The notes: generated by a model from the letters alone, not told the origin. Shown: positions 1 through 12,473, counted from the first letter of the stretch. The stretch is DNA of 64,000 nt from Ovis canadensis (GCF_042477335.2 NC_091247.1:3742501-3806500), one strand, 5' to 3'. Translations and numbers: made by a program.

Positions 1-370
1 GCTGTGGAGCCTGGTGCCCCCTGCCCTGGAGAGGAGGGGAAAGGTCATGGAGGAAGGGGGCAAACGGGGCTCTCCCTGCCCCCAGGGCTGCAGCGTGGGG
101 AGTGGAATGCACCCGCCACCGGGGACACAGCTGAGCGGGCACAGATGTCCTGAGTTACCCAACAGTGAGCCCTGAGCACAGAGAAGGTGCCTACGTGTGG
201 AGTGCAGCCCAGGAACAGACCCTGCAGGGTGGGGCCGGCCGGAGGAGCCCTCAGAGCAGAGACCTCCCCCCCTCCTGGCCATGCGGGGTCCCTCTTGCCT
301 GCCCTGGGGAGCCTGGTGGACCCTGACACCCCACTGAACCGACCTTCGATTGCTTCAAGGACCACTCACC
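1..370 (-). other. 3' flank or last intron of the OBP2-like gene
   Basis: Sequence downstream of the lipocalin stop codon. A donor motif (GGTGAGT) follows the stop directly, so this stretch is probably the last intron leading to a non-coding terminal exon. I see no AATAAA on the minus strand before the window edge. Confidence 0.4.
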
Positions 371-3027
371 CTAGTCACTTTCAGGCTTGCAGCTTTCTGT
401 AGAGACAAACCCAGGAGTGAGAAGACGCCCCACACAGGGGCCCAGACCCCTCACCGCCTGTAGCCCAGATGTGGGTCACGGAGACCCAGAGCGGGGTCCC
501 TCGGGGCTCTCTGTGACCCATCACAGCGCTGATGTCTCCCCAGGGAGGGGCTGGGGAGGTGCGGGAGGGGACGGAGGGAGGGACCCAGGGCGTGAAGAGG
601 ACGTAGAGGGGACCCAGGGATGCCGCAGGGCCGGCCCCTCACCCGTCTGCTCAGGTGTGAAGATGTCCTCCAGGGACAATCCCTTGCGCTGTGCAAATTT
701 CTTAAAAGCCTCCAGAGCCTCTGGGTTCACATCGGGATTCCTACCTGCAGGCCAGGCGCCCGGTGAGTCAGGCTTCGGGGGACACCCGGAAGCAGGGTCC
801 GTCCCAGCTCCCGGGGAGGGCGCAGGGCCGGAGGGCTCAGCCTGGGGTGGATGCCGAGCAGGTGCGGAGGAGACGGGCCCCTCCCAGCCAACAGGTCCCG
901 GGGAAGGAGGTGGGGAAGCCCTGGGGGACACCTGAGTCCCTGGGGGCTCCGGGGGAACTCAGGCTGGATCCCAGAGCCACCTGCAGGGTCAGACCCCTGA
1001 CCTGGAAGGGCTTCTCTCCCAGAGGAACTGCGCTGCCCTCTGACCAGAGAACACCGGCCGTCACCCCCGTGAGGGTCCCTGCCCCGAAAATTCCTCCGTC
1101 AGCGCCTCCTGCCTCCCCCACGCTGACCAAGCCCTGGCCCGAGACCCCAGGAAGCGGGACTTTGCATGTGCAGTGACCCCGAGGGCGGTCAAGTCCCAGA
1201 AGGAGCCTGGCCTGGCTGCCCGGGCCGTGAACTGTGCTGGGCGCACACGGACCACGTGGTCTGTATTCTGGAACCAGGAGTGGCCGGTGCGGTTCCCCCG
1301 GCTTCTGGAGGCAGAGGCCTTGGGGCGGGTCAGGACACGGGGATCCGAGGGCAGGAGGGGGACCCTCACCTATGAGCTTCCCCACGCGGACCGGTTTCCC
1401 CTGGCGCTGGCCTTCACAGTAAAGGACGCAGTGGCCCTCGACGGGCAGTTCCAGGATGTACATGTGCTTCTTGCCGCCATCTGTGGACGGACAGAGAAAA
1501 CGCGTCTTGACTGTCTCAGTCCCTGACCTGGACATTAGAGAACATACTGGAGACCACAATAAGGAGCTTTCTGGAACATTCGGACTTCTCGACACCCTAG
1601 CCGTACTCAGCTCCCTGTCATCCAAGGACCCCATGGACATGCTGCTGCCAAGGCCCAACCTTGGGGAAGAGCCTCCTCCTAGGAAAGTCTCAACAGGAGG
1701 TGCGGAGTCAGAGAGGCTGGAGGGTTTGGATGCTTGGCTGGACCCTGCAGGCTCCAGCAGCTGCCTCGCGTGCTTCCCCATCCTGCACCTTGCTTCCCCG
1801 TGGAGTGGACGGCCAGGACCACCCAGAGGAAGGTGAGGGGTCCCTTCATCCTGCTGTGGACACACTTGTCCCATCTGGTGTCTGCTGTCAGGATGAAACC
1901 CCTGGGAAGGGAGGGGTCAGACTCTGAGTGGGGTCAGGGTGGGGACCCCGGGCAGCGAGGACGCCCGCGGGGAGGGCGAGGCCGGGGCTCTGCTTGCGGG
2001 GCGGGGACGGGCAGGGACTCACTGGAGCTGTATTTGCCAGGCTCCCCGGTTGGCTGCATCCTTGCTGTCTTCTCATGGCAGCGGGCCTCCTTCCTGGGAC
2101 ACACGAGGAGCAAAGGAGCCACGCTCCGCAATCACGCCTGGGCTCACCCGAGCTCGCCTGGCACGTGGGCCTCTTGCCCAGCGTCCGCCAGATGGCACCG
2201 TTGACCCCTGCCTCCTGGGACTTTTTCCCCTCGAGGTCCAGGAGATGCAAATCTTAGCAAACACTGCAACCTGGGTGGGAAGAGGTGTCCTGACAGGCGC
2301 TTAAGGGGAGGGGAGGGGACCTCAGTGCAGTGGCGGGGGGTGTGGCGACACGCACCGGAAGGTGAACCTGAGCTCCAGGTCCCCGCCGCCCAGGGCCGTC
2401 ACCGTCACCGGGGACACCTTCCTGGATCTCGTCTCCTTAGGCAGGTCCCCGTCAGTCACTATGGCCTTCACATACCAAGTTCCTGCGATCTGAGCAAGGC
2501 GGGGCTGTGAGCCTCCTGCGTGGGGCAGGCCAGGTTCGCGTCCGCACCCACCACCTGCCTCCCCCAGTGCAGGCTGGGCTCCAGCACGTCTGCACCCCGA
2601 GTGTCGGTTGGAACAACCCGGCGTGCGGGGCTCCCAGTGCTAGACAGAGGCAGGATGCCCATCTTCTTCCGGGAGCAGCTTCCGCACCTGATGTGTCTTC
2701 TCTGCGGAGGGTGCAGCCGTGCCATCGGGGGTCCCAGGAGTCGCTTCCCTGGGCCCTGAGCTGGAGCTGCTCCCCGGGCAGCCCTGGGCTGAGCAGGGGC
2801 TTGACTGAGAGGCGGACAGAGAGCCCCCTGCCCCCCGACCCCTTCCTGTAGGGAGCCTGAGGCCAGGGCCCTCCTCCTGAGACGGGCCTGGTCACGCAGC
2901 CCCCACAGGTCACTGCCTTCCCCTCCACCAGGCTCACCTTCTGGGGCTCCAGAGGGCAGGATGGGGGGTCCTGGGCCCTCAGGGCAGCAAGCAGGCTGAG
3001 GGCGATGGGCAGGAGCAGGGCCTTCAT
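371..3027 (-). CDS. OBP2/LCN1-type lipocalin (odorant-binding protein 2-like), six coding exons
   Basis: Secreted lipocalin predicted to carry small hydrophobic ligands in mucosal or glandular fluid (family knowledge). Coding exons on the minus strand: 3027-2938, 2489-2356, 2093-2023, 1480-1370, 744-643 and 396-371, totalling 534 nt (177 codons plus TAG). All introns are GT-AG, and the exon lengths of 134, 71, 111 and 102 nt and their phases are those of the lipocalin family. Residues 1-18 are a signal peptide (MKALLLPIALSLLAALRA). The GxW signature is G33-T34-W35-Y36. Then come VSPVTVTALGGG (55-66), GEPGKY (91-96), YCEG (119-122) and GLSLEDIFTPEQ (157-168). C80 and C172 should form the conserved barrel-to-C-terminus disulfide. 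C24 and C116 are extra. The similarity is closest to OBP2A/OBP2B, while the end (SCKPESD) is more LCN1-like. The last exon continues past the stop into a donor (370), so a non-coding exon probably lies beyond base 1. The exact orthologue is uncertain, so no symbol is given. Confidence 0.9.
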
Positions 3028-3106
3028 CTCTGGGGCTTTGGGCTCCCAGCTGCCGGCGGGTCTGGGGGTCTGGGGAAAGTTGTGCCGGCTCCACACGAGG
3101 CAGCTG

Positions 3107-3112
3107 TTTATA
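3107..3112 (-). promoter_or_regulatory. TATA box of the OBP2-like lipocalin
   Basis: The minus strand reads GGGTATAAACAGCTG here, a consensus TATAAA 80 nt upstream of the ATG at 3027. This predicts transcription start near 3080 and a 5' UTR of about 50 nt. An E-box-like CAGCTG lies immediately downstream (3101-3106). The position is seen directly; promoter function is inferred. Confidence 0.7.
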
Positions 3113-3129
3113 CCCGGAGAGCCTGGCAC

Positions 3130-5420
3130 GGACCCCGCCCCGCCCACCCAGCACCCCGGCCCAGTCCTCGTCAGGGGTGTGTGTGTGCTCAGCACTGGAG
3201 TCTGAGGGGCGGGTGCCCCAGAGTGAAAGACACGCAGTGCTGTCCTGGGTCCGCCTCCCGAGGGTGCTGGCTCACAGACAGCCATCTGGAGGACGGACAG
3301 CCGGGGGGTGCGGGGCAAGGGGGCCGCTCATGTCTCTGCCCTGAGCCCAGAGCGAAGGTCAAGGCTTCCTCCCCTCCTCCTCCGCGCCCCTCCCGGAACC
3401 CTGGGCTAAGATCTTAGGCACGCTCTCTGGGAGCCCACTGAAGGGACTGAGCTTCAGAAGGGACACGCGGGGTGTGATTGGTGGAGTCCCAGGGTCCCCA
3501 GAGCCGACTTCTCACATACCTGGCACCCGTGCCCTGGCTGATCCCAGGCCTGGGAAGCAAACCCCAGATCCTCGTGGGGCTGGGGGTGCTGGTTTATGAC
3601 CTGGGGTCAGTCTGGATATCTCCTCTTCAGAGTGTCCCACCCTGGGGCCCCAGAGGAGGAACCCAGCCTCCCAGCCCCTCACTCCGGACCCCGAGGCGAG
3701 GCTGGGTTTCCAGGTGAACGTGTGCTCTCCTCCCAGTGGGGCGGCTCGTTCCTGCACATGAGGGTTCACCGCCCATCTGCCCTGCTGCACCTGTAGTTCC
3801 CCAAGGTGGGGGCTCCGGCCACGTGGTAGGCGGTCACAGGATGTTTGTGGCTAAAAGAATAAACTAGTGACTGGGTCTCTGGGGCCTCAGAGGCTCGCTC
3901 TCTGAGGGGAACCCATACTTCTGTGGCTCTGGGTCCTATGAGCCGTGGGAGGACCCATGAGTGCCGGCCCCTGGGCACGTAGGAGGCTCAGCAAACCTGG
4001 GCTCTGCCTTGCACCCTCCTGCCTGGAGTGGGACCCACACTCATGCCACTCCCTGACTTCTTTCATCCTTCCAGAGCCCCGACCACCCCGGACCTTCCCC
4101 TCTCCCACCAGCTTTGACCCCTGTGTCCCCCCAGGACAGGCCTTGCATCCTATTCCATTTGGATAAACGGGCTGAGTAAGGCGCAAACCAGCCACAAGTG
4201 GGCTGGGGCTCAGGGGTCCAGGCTGAGCCTCCCTGCGCCCGGCTCCGTTAGCCTCAGCGCCGGCTGCCCTCTAACGAGATACTGGCTTCCCTCCTCCCTG
4301 ACCGTGTGGGTCCTGGGTCTGAGTCACCTGCTCTGAGACCCATGCTGACCCAGGCCCCACAGGCAGGTGCTGGGGACACACAATGGCTTCTTTGTGCCTT
4401 GTTGGCCCAAGGCTGGACACGGCTGTAGATGGTCCACCCCAAGTACTGGCTCAATAATAATGATCAGCCTCTCCATAACCCCCAGGGGCTGCACGGAAGG
4501 GCTGGCGGGACCCAGTAATTACCGCATCTGGGAAGGAACTGCTAAGCACAAAGTCCACCCTCCCTGGGAGCGGAAAAGGGCGGGGTCCTTACTAAGGGCC
4601 TGACCTTAGCAAGCAGGCTCGTGTCTCCGGATCATGAGAGAGCTTTTCCTCTTCCCTATTCTCCTGCACGTTCCCCAGAGAACCTGGATCTGGGTTATTA
4701 CCTGAGAGTCCCTAATCTAAGCATTTATGACAGTGACAGGCTCCATTCAGGCCTTGAGGAAACCCTGGACACAGGCAGGTCTCCCGGGGAGAATGGGGTG
4801 CCGCCCCCGCCCTCTGCGGGGTGCGACCCAAGCCCTCCAGGCCCTCCGGTCCTCCTCCACGGCGCTGTGCCCTGGCGGGCGGAACCCAGCCCAGGTGTCC
4901 AGCTGTGTTCTTCCTGGATCCTGGAGGGGCGTGCGTGGGGGTGGGAGAGGAGGCTGGCCGTGGGGCTGCAGCTGGCTCCGCTCACCACCCCTGGACAGCG
5001 TCTCAGGGCCTGTGGTCAGAGCCGCCCAGAAGCTTCAGTTCCAGAACTGACCAGAGCGGATTCCTGTGAAGCCTGAGCGCATCCGCACTGGAGCAGGGCG
5101 AGCGGTGGTCGTGGGACTGAGCTGATGCAGTGCGTGGCTCCTGCACGCAGACCACCTTCCTGCCTCCACTCCTAGCACCACTTCTTCTGGGCCTCCCCGA
5201 TACACATGGGTCATAGCCGACGTGCAGGTGAATGGACATGCCCAGTCCGCATGGAGCGGAGCTCAGGGGCTACATACCTTGGGCTCCTCACTCCACAGTG
5301 AGACAATCTGACGTGATCCCACCCATTTCTCAGAGGTCCTCAGGAAGACTGAGTCCCAGTTGCCCACAGTGAGAACATTCTCATTGAAACTCCCTTTATT
5401 GCGTTTTCTACCTCCCCATC
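3130..5420. other. Upstream region of the OBP2-like gene, no gene recognised
   Basis: GC-rich, mostly single-copy-looking sequence. I found no exon with convincing splice sites or a recognisable protein motif on either strand, and no SINE or LINE. The open frames here are short and typical of GC-rich DNA. Confidence 0.4.
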
Positions 5421-5421
5421 T

Positions 5422-5737
5422 GGGCTTCCCTGATAGCTCAGTTGGTAAGGAATCCGCCTGCAATGCAGGAGACCCCGGTTCAATTTCTGGGTCAGGAAGA
5501 TATGCTGGAGAAGGGATAGGCTACCCACTCCAGTATTCTTGGGCTTCCCTGGTGGCTCACCGGGTAAAGAATTCGCCCGCAATGCGGGAGACCTGGGTTC
5601 GAGCCCTGGGTTGGGAAGATCCCCTGGAGAAGGGAAAGGCTACCAACTCCAGTATTCTGGCCTGGAGAATTCCATGCACCATGTAGTCTGTGGGGTTGCA
5701 GAGAGTCGGACACGACTGAGCAAACTTTCACTTTCAC
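5422..5737 (+). mobile_element. Bov-tA/Bov-A2 type SINE
   Basis: It begins with the tRNA-Glu-like head 'ggcttccctgatagctcagt', repeats a related head about 115 bp later, and ends with the 'gagagtcggacacgactgag' tail. This is a dimeric ruminant SINE in sense orientation. Confidence 0.85.
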
Positions 5738-6595
5738 CTCCCGGTCTCACCTGACCTCAGATTTCTGGCTTCTAGAACTGGGAGAGAATGGAACTTCTCT
5801 GTTTATGCTGCAGAGTTTGTGGCAATTTGTTACAGAAACTCTAGGAAACAGATGCAAGCTCTACCATTAAATATTCTGTCAAAATATAAGTGGACTAAAT
5901 ATGCAAAGTAAAAGACAAAGATGGCCAGGGTGGATTAAAAGTCATGATACAGCTACACGCTGTTTTTCCAAAACCTACTTCAAATGTAAAGTAGTTGGAA
6001 GTTAAAATGCAGAAAAAAGTAAAGTACTTAAGATCGCTAGCTGATTCCAGTGCCAGCTGTGAGTGGGCTGCCTCTGTAACCCAGCACCCGTCCCCCATGG
6101 CCAGCTCTGCAGTGACAGAGCTGGGCCAGGGGCATTCCTCCTTTGCTCCTGCCCTGAGTTAAGTTCTGTTGGCAGGAGGGTGAGGATGAAGCGGCTTCCT
6201 TCCTGGTTCCAGGGTGCTTCCATTTGATCCTTCTTCTTTCTCCTGCTGTATGGCTAACGGTGGCAGCAAGAAGGGATGTCCACAGCCACTCACTGCACTG
6301 AATACAGGGGGATGCCGCCCCCTGTATTCAGTGGCACCCCCACCAATGGGTTCCCAGTGAGTCCTGTAGGCGCTCCAGCCTATCCGCTCGGAGGGGAGAG
6401 GGCCCTCCTGCTTGCTGGTCTCAGCCTGCATTTCCCTGCCTGCTGGCCACTGCCCAGACCATGAATCAGCTCTGGTCCAGGGCAGCCCAGCAGCTTCTCC
6501 ACCCTTTGCGTTACATGCTCCCTTCTCCCACAAGGTCGGACCTCAGCCCTGGGGAGGGGGCTCCCCGAGCTTTGGTACTTCTTTAGCTACTCTAA
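5738..6595. other. Non-coding stretch with a perfect hairpin
   Basis: No gene recognised. It contains a perfect 16-bp inverted repeat at 6296-6311 and 6318-6333 with a 6-base loop (listed separately). The far end is the 5'-truncation point of the following BovB. Confidence 0.4.
6296..6333. repeat. Perfect 16-bp inverted repeat, 6-nt loop
   Basis: The left arm CACTGAATACAGGGGG and the right arm CCCCCTGTATTCAGTG are exact reverse complements separated by ATGCCG. Pairing stops at both outer flanks. No known element signature was recognised around it. Confidence 0.8.
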
Positions 6596-8356
6596 ATGCA
6601 AAGAAATAGAGGAAAAGAAGAGAATGGGAAAGACTAGAGATCTCTTCAAGAAAATCAGAGACACCAAGGGAACATTTCATGCAAAGATGGGCTCAATAAA
6701 GGACAGAAATGGTCTGGACCTAACAGAAGCAGAAGATATTAAGAAGAGGTGGCAAAAATACACAGAAGAACTGTACACAAAAGATCTTCACGACCCAGAA
6801 AATCACGATGGTGTGATCACTCACCTAGAGCCAGACATCCTGGAATATGAAGTCAAGTGGGCCTTAGAAAGCATCACTATGAACAAAGCTAGTGGAGGTG
6901 ATGGCATTCCAGTTGAGCTGTTTCAAATCCTGAAAGATGATGCTGTGAAAGTGCTGCACTCAATATGCCAGCAAATTTGGAAAACTCAGCAGTGACCACA
7001 GGACTGGAAAAGGTCAGTTTTCATTCCAATCCCAAAGAAAGGCAATGCCAAAGAATGCTCAAACTACCACACAGTTGCACTCATCTCACACGCTAGTAAA
7101 GTAATGCTCAAAATTCTCCAAACCAGGCTTCAGCAATACGTGAACTGTGAACTTCATGATTGTTCAAGCTGGTTTTAGAAAAGGCAGAGGAACCAGAGAT
7201 CAAATTGCCAACATCTGCTGGATCATCGCAGGAGCAAGAGAGTTCCAGAAAAACATCTATTTCTGCTTTATTGACTATGCCAAAGCCTTTGACCGTGTGG
7301 ATCACAATAAACTGTGGAAAATTCTTCAAGAGATGGGAATACCAGACCACCTGACCTGCCTCTTGAGAAATCTGTATGCAGGTCAGGAAGCAACAGTTAG
7401 AACTGGACATGGAACAACAGACTGGTTCCAAATAGGAAAAGGAGTATGTCAAGGCTGTATATTGTCACCCTGCTTATTTAACTTATATGCAGAGTACATC
7501 ATGAGAAACGCTGGACTGGAAGAAACACAAGCTGGAATCAAGATTGCCGGGAGAAATATCAATAAGCTCAGATATGCAGATGACACCACCCTTATGGCAG
7601 AAAGTGAAGAGGAACTAAAAATCCTCTTGATGCAAGTGAAAGAGGAGAGTGAAAAAGTTGGCTTAAATCTCAACATTCAGAAAACGAAGATCATGGCATC
7701 CGGTCCCATCACTTCATGGGAAATAGATGGGGAAACAGTGGAAACAGTGTCAGATTTTATTTTTTTGGGCTCCAAAATCACTGCAGATGGTGATTACAGC
7801 CATGAAATTAAAAGATGCTTACTCCTTGGAAGAAAAGTTATGACCAACCTAGACAGCATATTCAAAAGCAGAGACATTACTTTGCCGACTAAGGTCTGTC
7901 TAGTCAAGGCTATGGTTTTTCCTGTGGTCATGTATGGATGTGAGAGTTGGACTGTCAAGAAAGCTGAGTGCCGAAGAATTGATGCTTTTGAACTGTGGTG
8001 TTGGAGAAGACTCTTGAGGGTCCCTTGGACTGCAAGGAGATCCAACCAGTCCATTCTGAAGAAGATCAGCCCTGGGATTTCTTTGGAGGGAATGATGCTA
8101 AAGCTGAAACTCCAGTACTTTGGCCACCTCATGCGAAGAGTTGACTCATTGGAAAAGACTCTGATGCTGGGAGGGATTGGGGGCAGGAGGAGAAGGGGAC
8201 GACAGAGGATGAGATGGCTGGATGGCATCACTAACTCGATGGACATGAGTTTGAGTGAACTCCGGGAGTTGGTGATGGACAGGGAGGCCTGGCTGCTGCG
8301 ATTCATGGAGTCGCAAAGAGTCGGACACGACTGAGCGACTGAACTGAACTGAACTG
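6596..8356 (+). mobile_element. BovB (RTE) LINE, 5'-truncated, reverse-transcriptase part
   Basis: Encodes the ORF2 part from just before the RT domain to the 3' end. Recognisable blocks include GFRKGRGTRDQIAN, FCFIDYAKAFDRVDHNKLW, the YADD active-site box (RYADDTTLMAES) and the C-terminal [13 protein letters not shown]. The frame is broken by a TGA at 6994-6996, where other copies in this window have TGG, and by a shift near 7160. The 3' end shows the ruminant 'gactgagcgactgaactgaa' tail. A dead copy. Confidence 0.92.
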
Positions 8357-8394
8357 GCTACTCTACTTCAGTCCTGGGCTATGCTTCGTGGTTC

Positions 8395-8545
8395 TTTTTT
8401 ATTTATTTATTTTATTTAACACCAAAACCATTTTGTATTGGGGCATAGCGGATTAACAATGCTGTGATAGTTTCAGGTGAACAGTGGGGGACTCAGCCAC
8501 ACACATACATGGATCCAATCTCCCCCAGACTCTGCTCCCATGAGG
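8395..8545 (-). mobile_element. Ruminant L1 3'-end-type fragment
   Basis: T-rich start followed by 'gattaacaatgctgtgatag' and a C-rich end. It resembles the piece at 19,148-19,260. I read both as the same ruminant LINE-derived repeat; the family name is uncertain. Confidence 0.45.
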
Positions 8546-9597
8546 CTACGCTTCATGCTTCTTTATAGTTAACTGTTCATTCTACAGACCATCTCTTCTC
8601 AGTCTACTGTATGGCTCCTGTATCCTGATTGAAGGCTGATTCATATAATTATACATTATTTAAAGAGGTGATAAGTGCTAAGCGGAACAGTCAAGGTGGA
8701 ATGAGTGCAGTTGGCCGTGTGGGGACAAGGGGGTAGTTTATACTTTAAGTGGCGTGTCCGAGAGAGCAGAGTGACATTTGGACACAGAATAAAGATATTG
8801 GAGGAAGTGAGCCATGAAATCACCAGGTGGAGAAGCTTCCAGGTGGAAAGATCACCCAGGGCCTGTGTTCAGGTGGGAGAGGATTGGGCACGTGTCAGGG
8901 ACACACAGGAGGGCAGGGGGCTGGAGCAAACGACACCGGGACCACGTGTGAGTCGGAGCCGGGGAGGGCTCGGCCTGATGGCGTCAGGTGTGCCGGCCAC
9001 CACGTGGACCTTATCATTTACTCTGAGGAACAGAGATCCTACGGAGAGATTTTACGAAGTCAGAGGGTGACTTTTGGATTCAAAGGGTCACTCCAGTTGA
9101 CGCCTTGAGGATAGAATTTGCTAAGGGGGCTGGCAGAGAATAAAGGCATAAAGGCAGAGAAATCAGTCAGAAAGACGCTGCTTGTAATCCAGGTCAGAAG
9201 GGTAATGCACTGAGGTCTACCCAGCCATCAGGGAATCACAGGGTGTGAACCTATACAGCCACCGCGAACAAATAGAAAACCAGTCAAATGTGTGAAACAG
9301 TCTCTGTTTTTAGGTGTTGGCCCACAGGCAATGCAAGGCTGCGATCCCTGGGAGGGAGAAGCTCTGAGTCAGAGGGGAGGTCCGACACTGCAGCGTGGGG
9401 AGGCGATCAAGTCGGAGCACAGCACAGACCAGGGTCTGGGGCATCTGAGACGACTAGAGGGAGATGATGAAGTGCTGGAGCAGAGAACGCCGTGCGGAGG
9501 AAGAGCTCCAGAGGCCTGCGGAGGATCTCACTGAAGGCCAGTCTATATTCTGATCAGTAAGAGCTGAAATCTTATTGTAGTTTTGACTTGCATTTCT
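8546..9597. other. No gene recognised; possible ancient repeat
   Basis: Includes 8690-9190, whose wording ('gagagagcagagtgacattt', 'gaagtgagccatg') resembles an old dispersed mammalian repeat that I cannot name with confidence. No exon with supported splice sites was found. Confidence 0.3.
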
Positions 9598-9812
9598 CAG
9601 CCTCCCTGACAGCTCAGCGGGTAAAGAACCCGCCTGCAAAGCAAGAGATGCAGGAGACAGGGATTTGATCCCTGGATCAGGAAGATTCCCTGGAGAAGGA
9701 AATGGCAGCCCTCTCCAGTATTCTTGCCTGAAAAATCCCACGGATGGAAGAACCTGGCGGGCTACCAGCCAAAGGGTCGCAGAGAGTTAGACATGACTGA
9801 GTGACTAAGAAG
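9598..9812 (+). mobile_element. Bov-tA SINE
   Basis: tRNA-Glu-like head with 'agctcagcgggtaaagaa', body 'ggagaaggaaatggcagccc' and tail 'gagagttagacatgactgag'. Moderately diverged. Confidence 0.8.
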
Positions 9813-9904
9813 AGTAATTAGAAAAGACTTCTGAAGTTAGGTAGTGTTGATGATTACACAACCTTGTGAAGATATTAAAATCCACCGTATTGTACACTTT
9901 TAAA

Positions 9905-10777
9905 AAATTGAAGAGTTTTTTTTTTTAATGCAGTTTTAGATTAACAGCAAAATCAAGGGGAAGGTGCAAAGCTTTCTCATACACACTCTACAGCACATAG
10001 ATATAGCCCCCTGTCCTCAGTATTTACTCAGGGTGGTAAATATTTCATGACGATAGCCTACATTAACATGTCATAACCACCCGAAGTCCATAGCTTGCCT
10101 TCGGGTTCACTCTTGGTGTTTGGACAAACGTACGGTGTATATACATCACTAAGGAATCATGCAGCCTATTTTCCACGCCCTAAACATCCTCCCAGCTCCT
10201 GCCCCCACCAGTCTTTGGCAATCACTAATTGTTTTACCATCTCCCTGAATTTGCCTTTTCCAGAATGTCGTATCGATGGAATCAAACCGAGTGTGCCCTT
10301 TCAGAGAGGTGTGTGTCGCTTAGTCACATGCATTTAAGATTCCTTCATAGCTTCATGGCTCATTTCTTTCCAGTGCTGAACAATCCCCCTTGTCTGTTTG
10401 TACTGCAGCTTAATGTTGAATAATATCCCATTGTCTGGATCGACCACGATTTAACAATCCATCCACCTACTGAAGGACATCTTGGCTGCTTCCAAGTGTT
10501 GGCAATTTTGAATAAACCTTTTATAAACATCCGTGTGCTGGTTTTTCCGGGGACATAGGTTTTCAGTTCCTTTGGATAAATACCAAGGAGTACAACTGCT
10601 GGATCACGTGGTATGAGTTTGTCAGCTTTTGCAAGAAACCAGCAAGCCATCTTCCAAAGTGGCTGCACCACGTTGCATTCCCACCTGCAGCGGTGAGAGC
10701 TCCCGTTGGTCCACATCCTCACTGGCGTCTGTGATGTCTGTATTCCAGATTTTGTCCATTCCAATAGGGGTGTGGCT
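9905..10777 (-). mobile_element. L1 3' remnant
   Basis: Reads as the reverse complement of an L1 3' region ('ccacctactgaaggacatct', 'ataccaaggagtacaactgc'). It continues after the SINE at 10,992-11,100, so the SINE landed inside this L1. Confidence 0.65.
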
Positions 10778-10778
10778 G

Positions 10779-10991
10779 TCGTTCAGTTGTTAAGTCATGT
10801 CCAAGTCTTTGCAACCCCATGGACTGTAGCCTGTCAGGCTCCTCTGTCCATGGGATTTCCCAGGCAAGAATGCTGGAGTGGGTTGCCATTTCCTTCTCCA
10901 AGGGATCTTCCCAACCCAGGGATCACACCCAAGCCTCCCGTGGTTCCTGCAATGGTAGGCTGATTCTTCACCACTGAGCCACCTATGCTTC
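10779..10991 (-). mobile_element. Bov-tA SINE inserted in L1
   Basis: Antisense SINE from 'gttcagttgttaagtcatgt' to 'ccactgagccacctatgctt'. The L1 motif AGGGGTGT occurs on both sides ('ccaataggggtgt' and 'caacaggggtgta'), consistent with a target-site duplication. Confidence 0.8.
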
Positions 10992-11117
10992 CCCAACAGG
11001 GGTGTAGTGGTATCATATTGTTGCTTTAATTTGCATTTTCCTGCTGACACAGGATACGGAGCATGTTGTTGTTGTTCTAGAAAGTGCTTAGTGTTTTTTT
11101 TTTAATTTTTAGAGTAT

Positions 11118-12409
11118 AACTACCGCACAATTGCACTCATCTCACATGTTAATAATGCTCAAAATTCTCCAAGCCAGGCTTCTGCAATATGTGAACCGTG
11201 AACTCCCTGATGTTCAAGCTGGTTTTAGAAAAGGCAGAGGAACCAGAGATCAAATTGCCAACATCCGCTGGATCATGGGAAAAGCAAGAGAGTTCCAGAA
11301 GAACATCTATTTCTGCTTTATTGACTATGTCAAAGCCTTTGACTGTGTGGATCACAATAAACTGTGGAAAATTCTTCAAGAGATGGAAATACCAGACCAC
11401 CTGACCTGCCTCTTGAGAAATCTGTATGCAGGTCAGGAAGCAGCAGTTAGAACTGGACATGGAACAACAGACTGGTTCCAAATAGGAAAAGGAGTACGTC
11501 AAGGCTGTATATTGTCACCCCGCTTATTTAACTTATATGCAGAGTACATCATGATAAATGCTAGACTGGAAGAAACACAAGCTGGAATCAAGATTGCCAG
11601 GAGAAATATCAATAAGCTCAGATATGCAGATGACACCACCCTTATGGCAGAAAGTGAAGAGGGACTAAAAAGTCTCTTGAAAAAAGTGAAAGAGGAGAGT
11701 GAAAAAGTTGGCCTAAAGCTCAACATTCAGAAAACGAAGATCATGGCAACTGGTCCCATCACTTCATGGGAAATAGATGGGGAAACAGTGGAAACAGTGC
11801 CAGACTTTATTTTTTGGGCTCCAAAATCAAAGCAGATGGTGTAGCCATGAAATTAAAAGACGCTTACTCCTTGGAAGAAAAGTTATGACCAACCTAGACA
11901 GCATATTCAAAAGCAGAGACATTACTTTGCCAACTAAGGTCCGTCTAGTCAAGGCTATGGTTTTTCCTGTGGTCATATATGAATGTGAGAGTTGGACTGT
12001 GAAGAAAGCTGAGCGCCAAAGAATTGATGCTTTTGAACTGTGGTGTTGGAGAAGACTCTTGAGGGTCCCTTGGACTGCAAGGAGATCCAGCCAGTCCATT
12101 CTGAAGGAGATCAGCCCTGGGATTTCTTTGGAGGGAACGATGCTGAAATTGAAACTCCAGTACTTTGGCCACCTCATGCGAAGAGTTGACTCATTGGAAA
12201 AGACTCTGATGCTGGGAGGGATTGGGGGCAGGAGGAGAAGGGGACGACAGAGGATGAGATGGCTTGGATGGCATCACTGACTCGATGGACGTGAGTCTGA
12301 GTGAACTCCGGGAGATGGTGATGGGCAGGGAGGCCTGGCGTGCTGCGATTCATGGGGTTGCAAAGAGTCAGACACGACTGAGAGACAGAACTGAACTGAA
12401 CTGAACTGA
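11118..12409 (+). mobile_element. BovB LINE, 5'-truncated
   Basis: RT-domain part from GFRKGRGTRDQIANIR through FCFIDYVKAFDCVDHNKLW and RYADDTTLMAESEEG to the C-terminal block and the repeated ACTGA tail. Frameshift near 11,810 ('WAPKSKQMV') and another near 12,260. An inactive copy, inverted relative to the BovB at 13,279. Confidence 0.92.
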
Positions 12410-12473
12410 TTGACAACGTTGCATCAGTTTCTGCTCTGCAGCAGGTGTATCAGTTACACGTGCACATATGTAT

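Noticed and set aside
837..1874. 345-codon minus-strand open frame
   Set aside because: It contains lipocalin exon 4 in frame but runs through introns on both sides. The splice-site model with six exons explains the homology.
5422..5737. tRNA gene-like head
   Set aside because: The tRNA-Glu-like segments here and in the other SINEs are retroposon heads, not tRNA genes.
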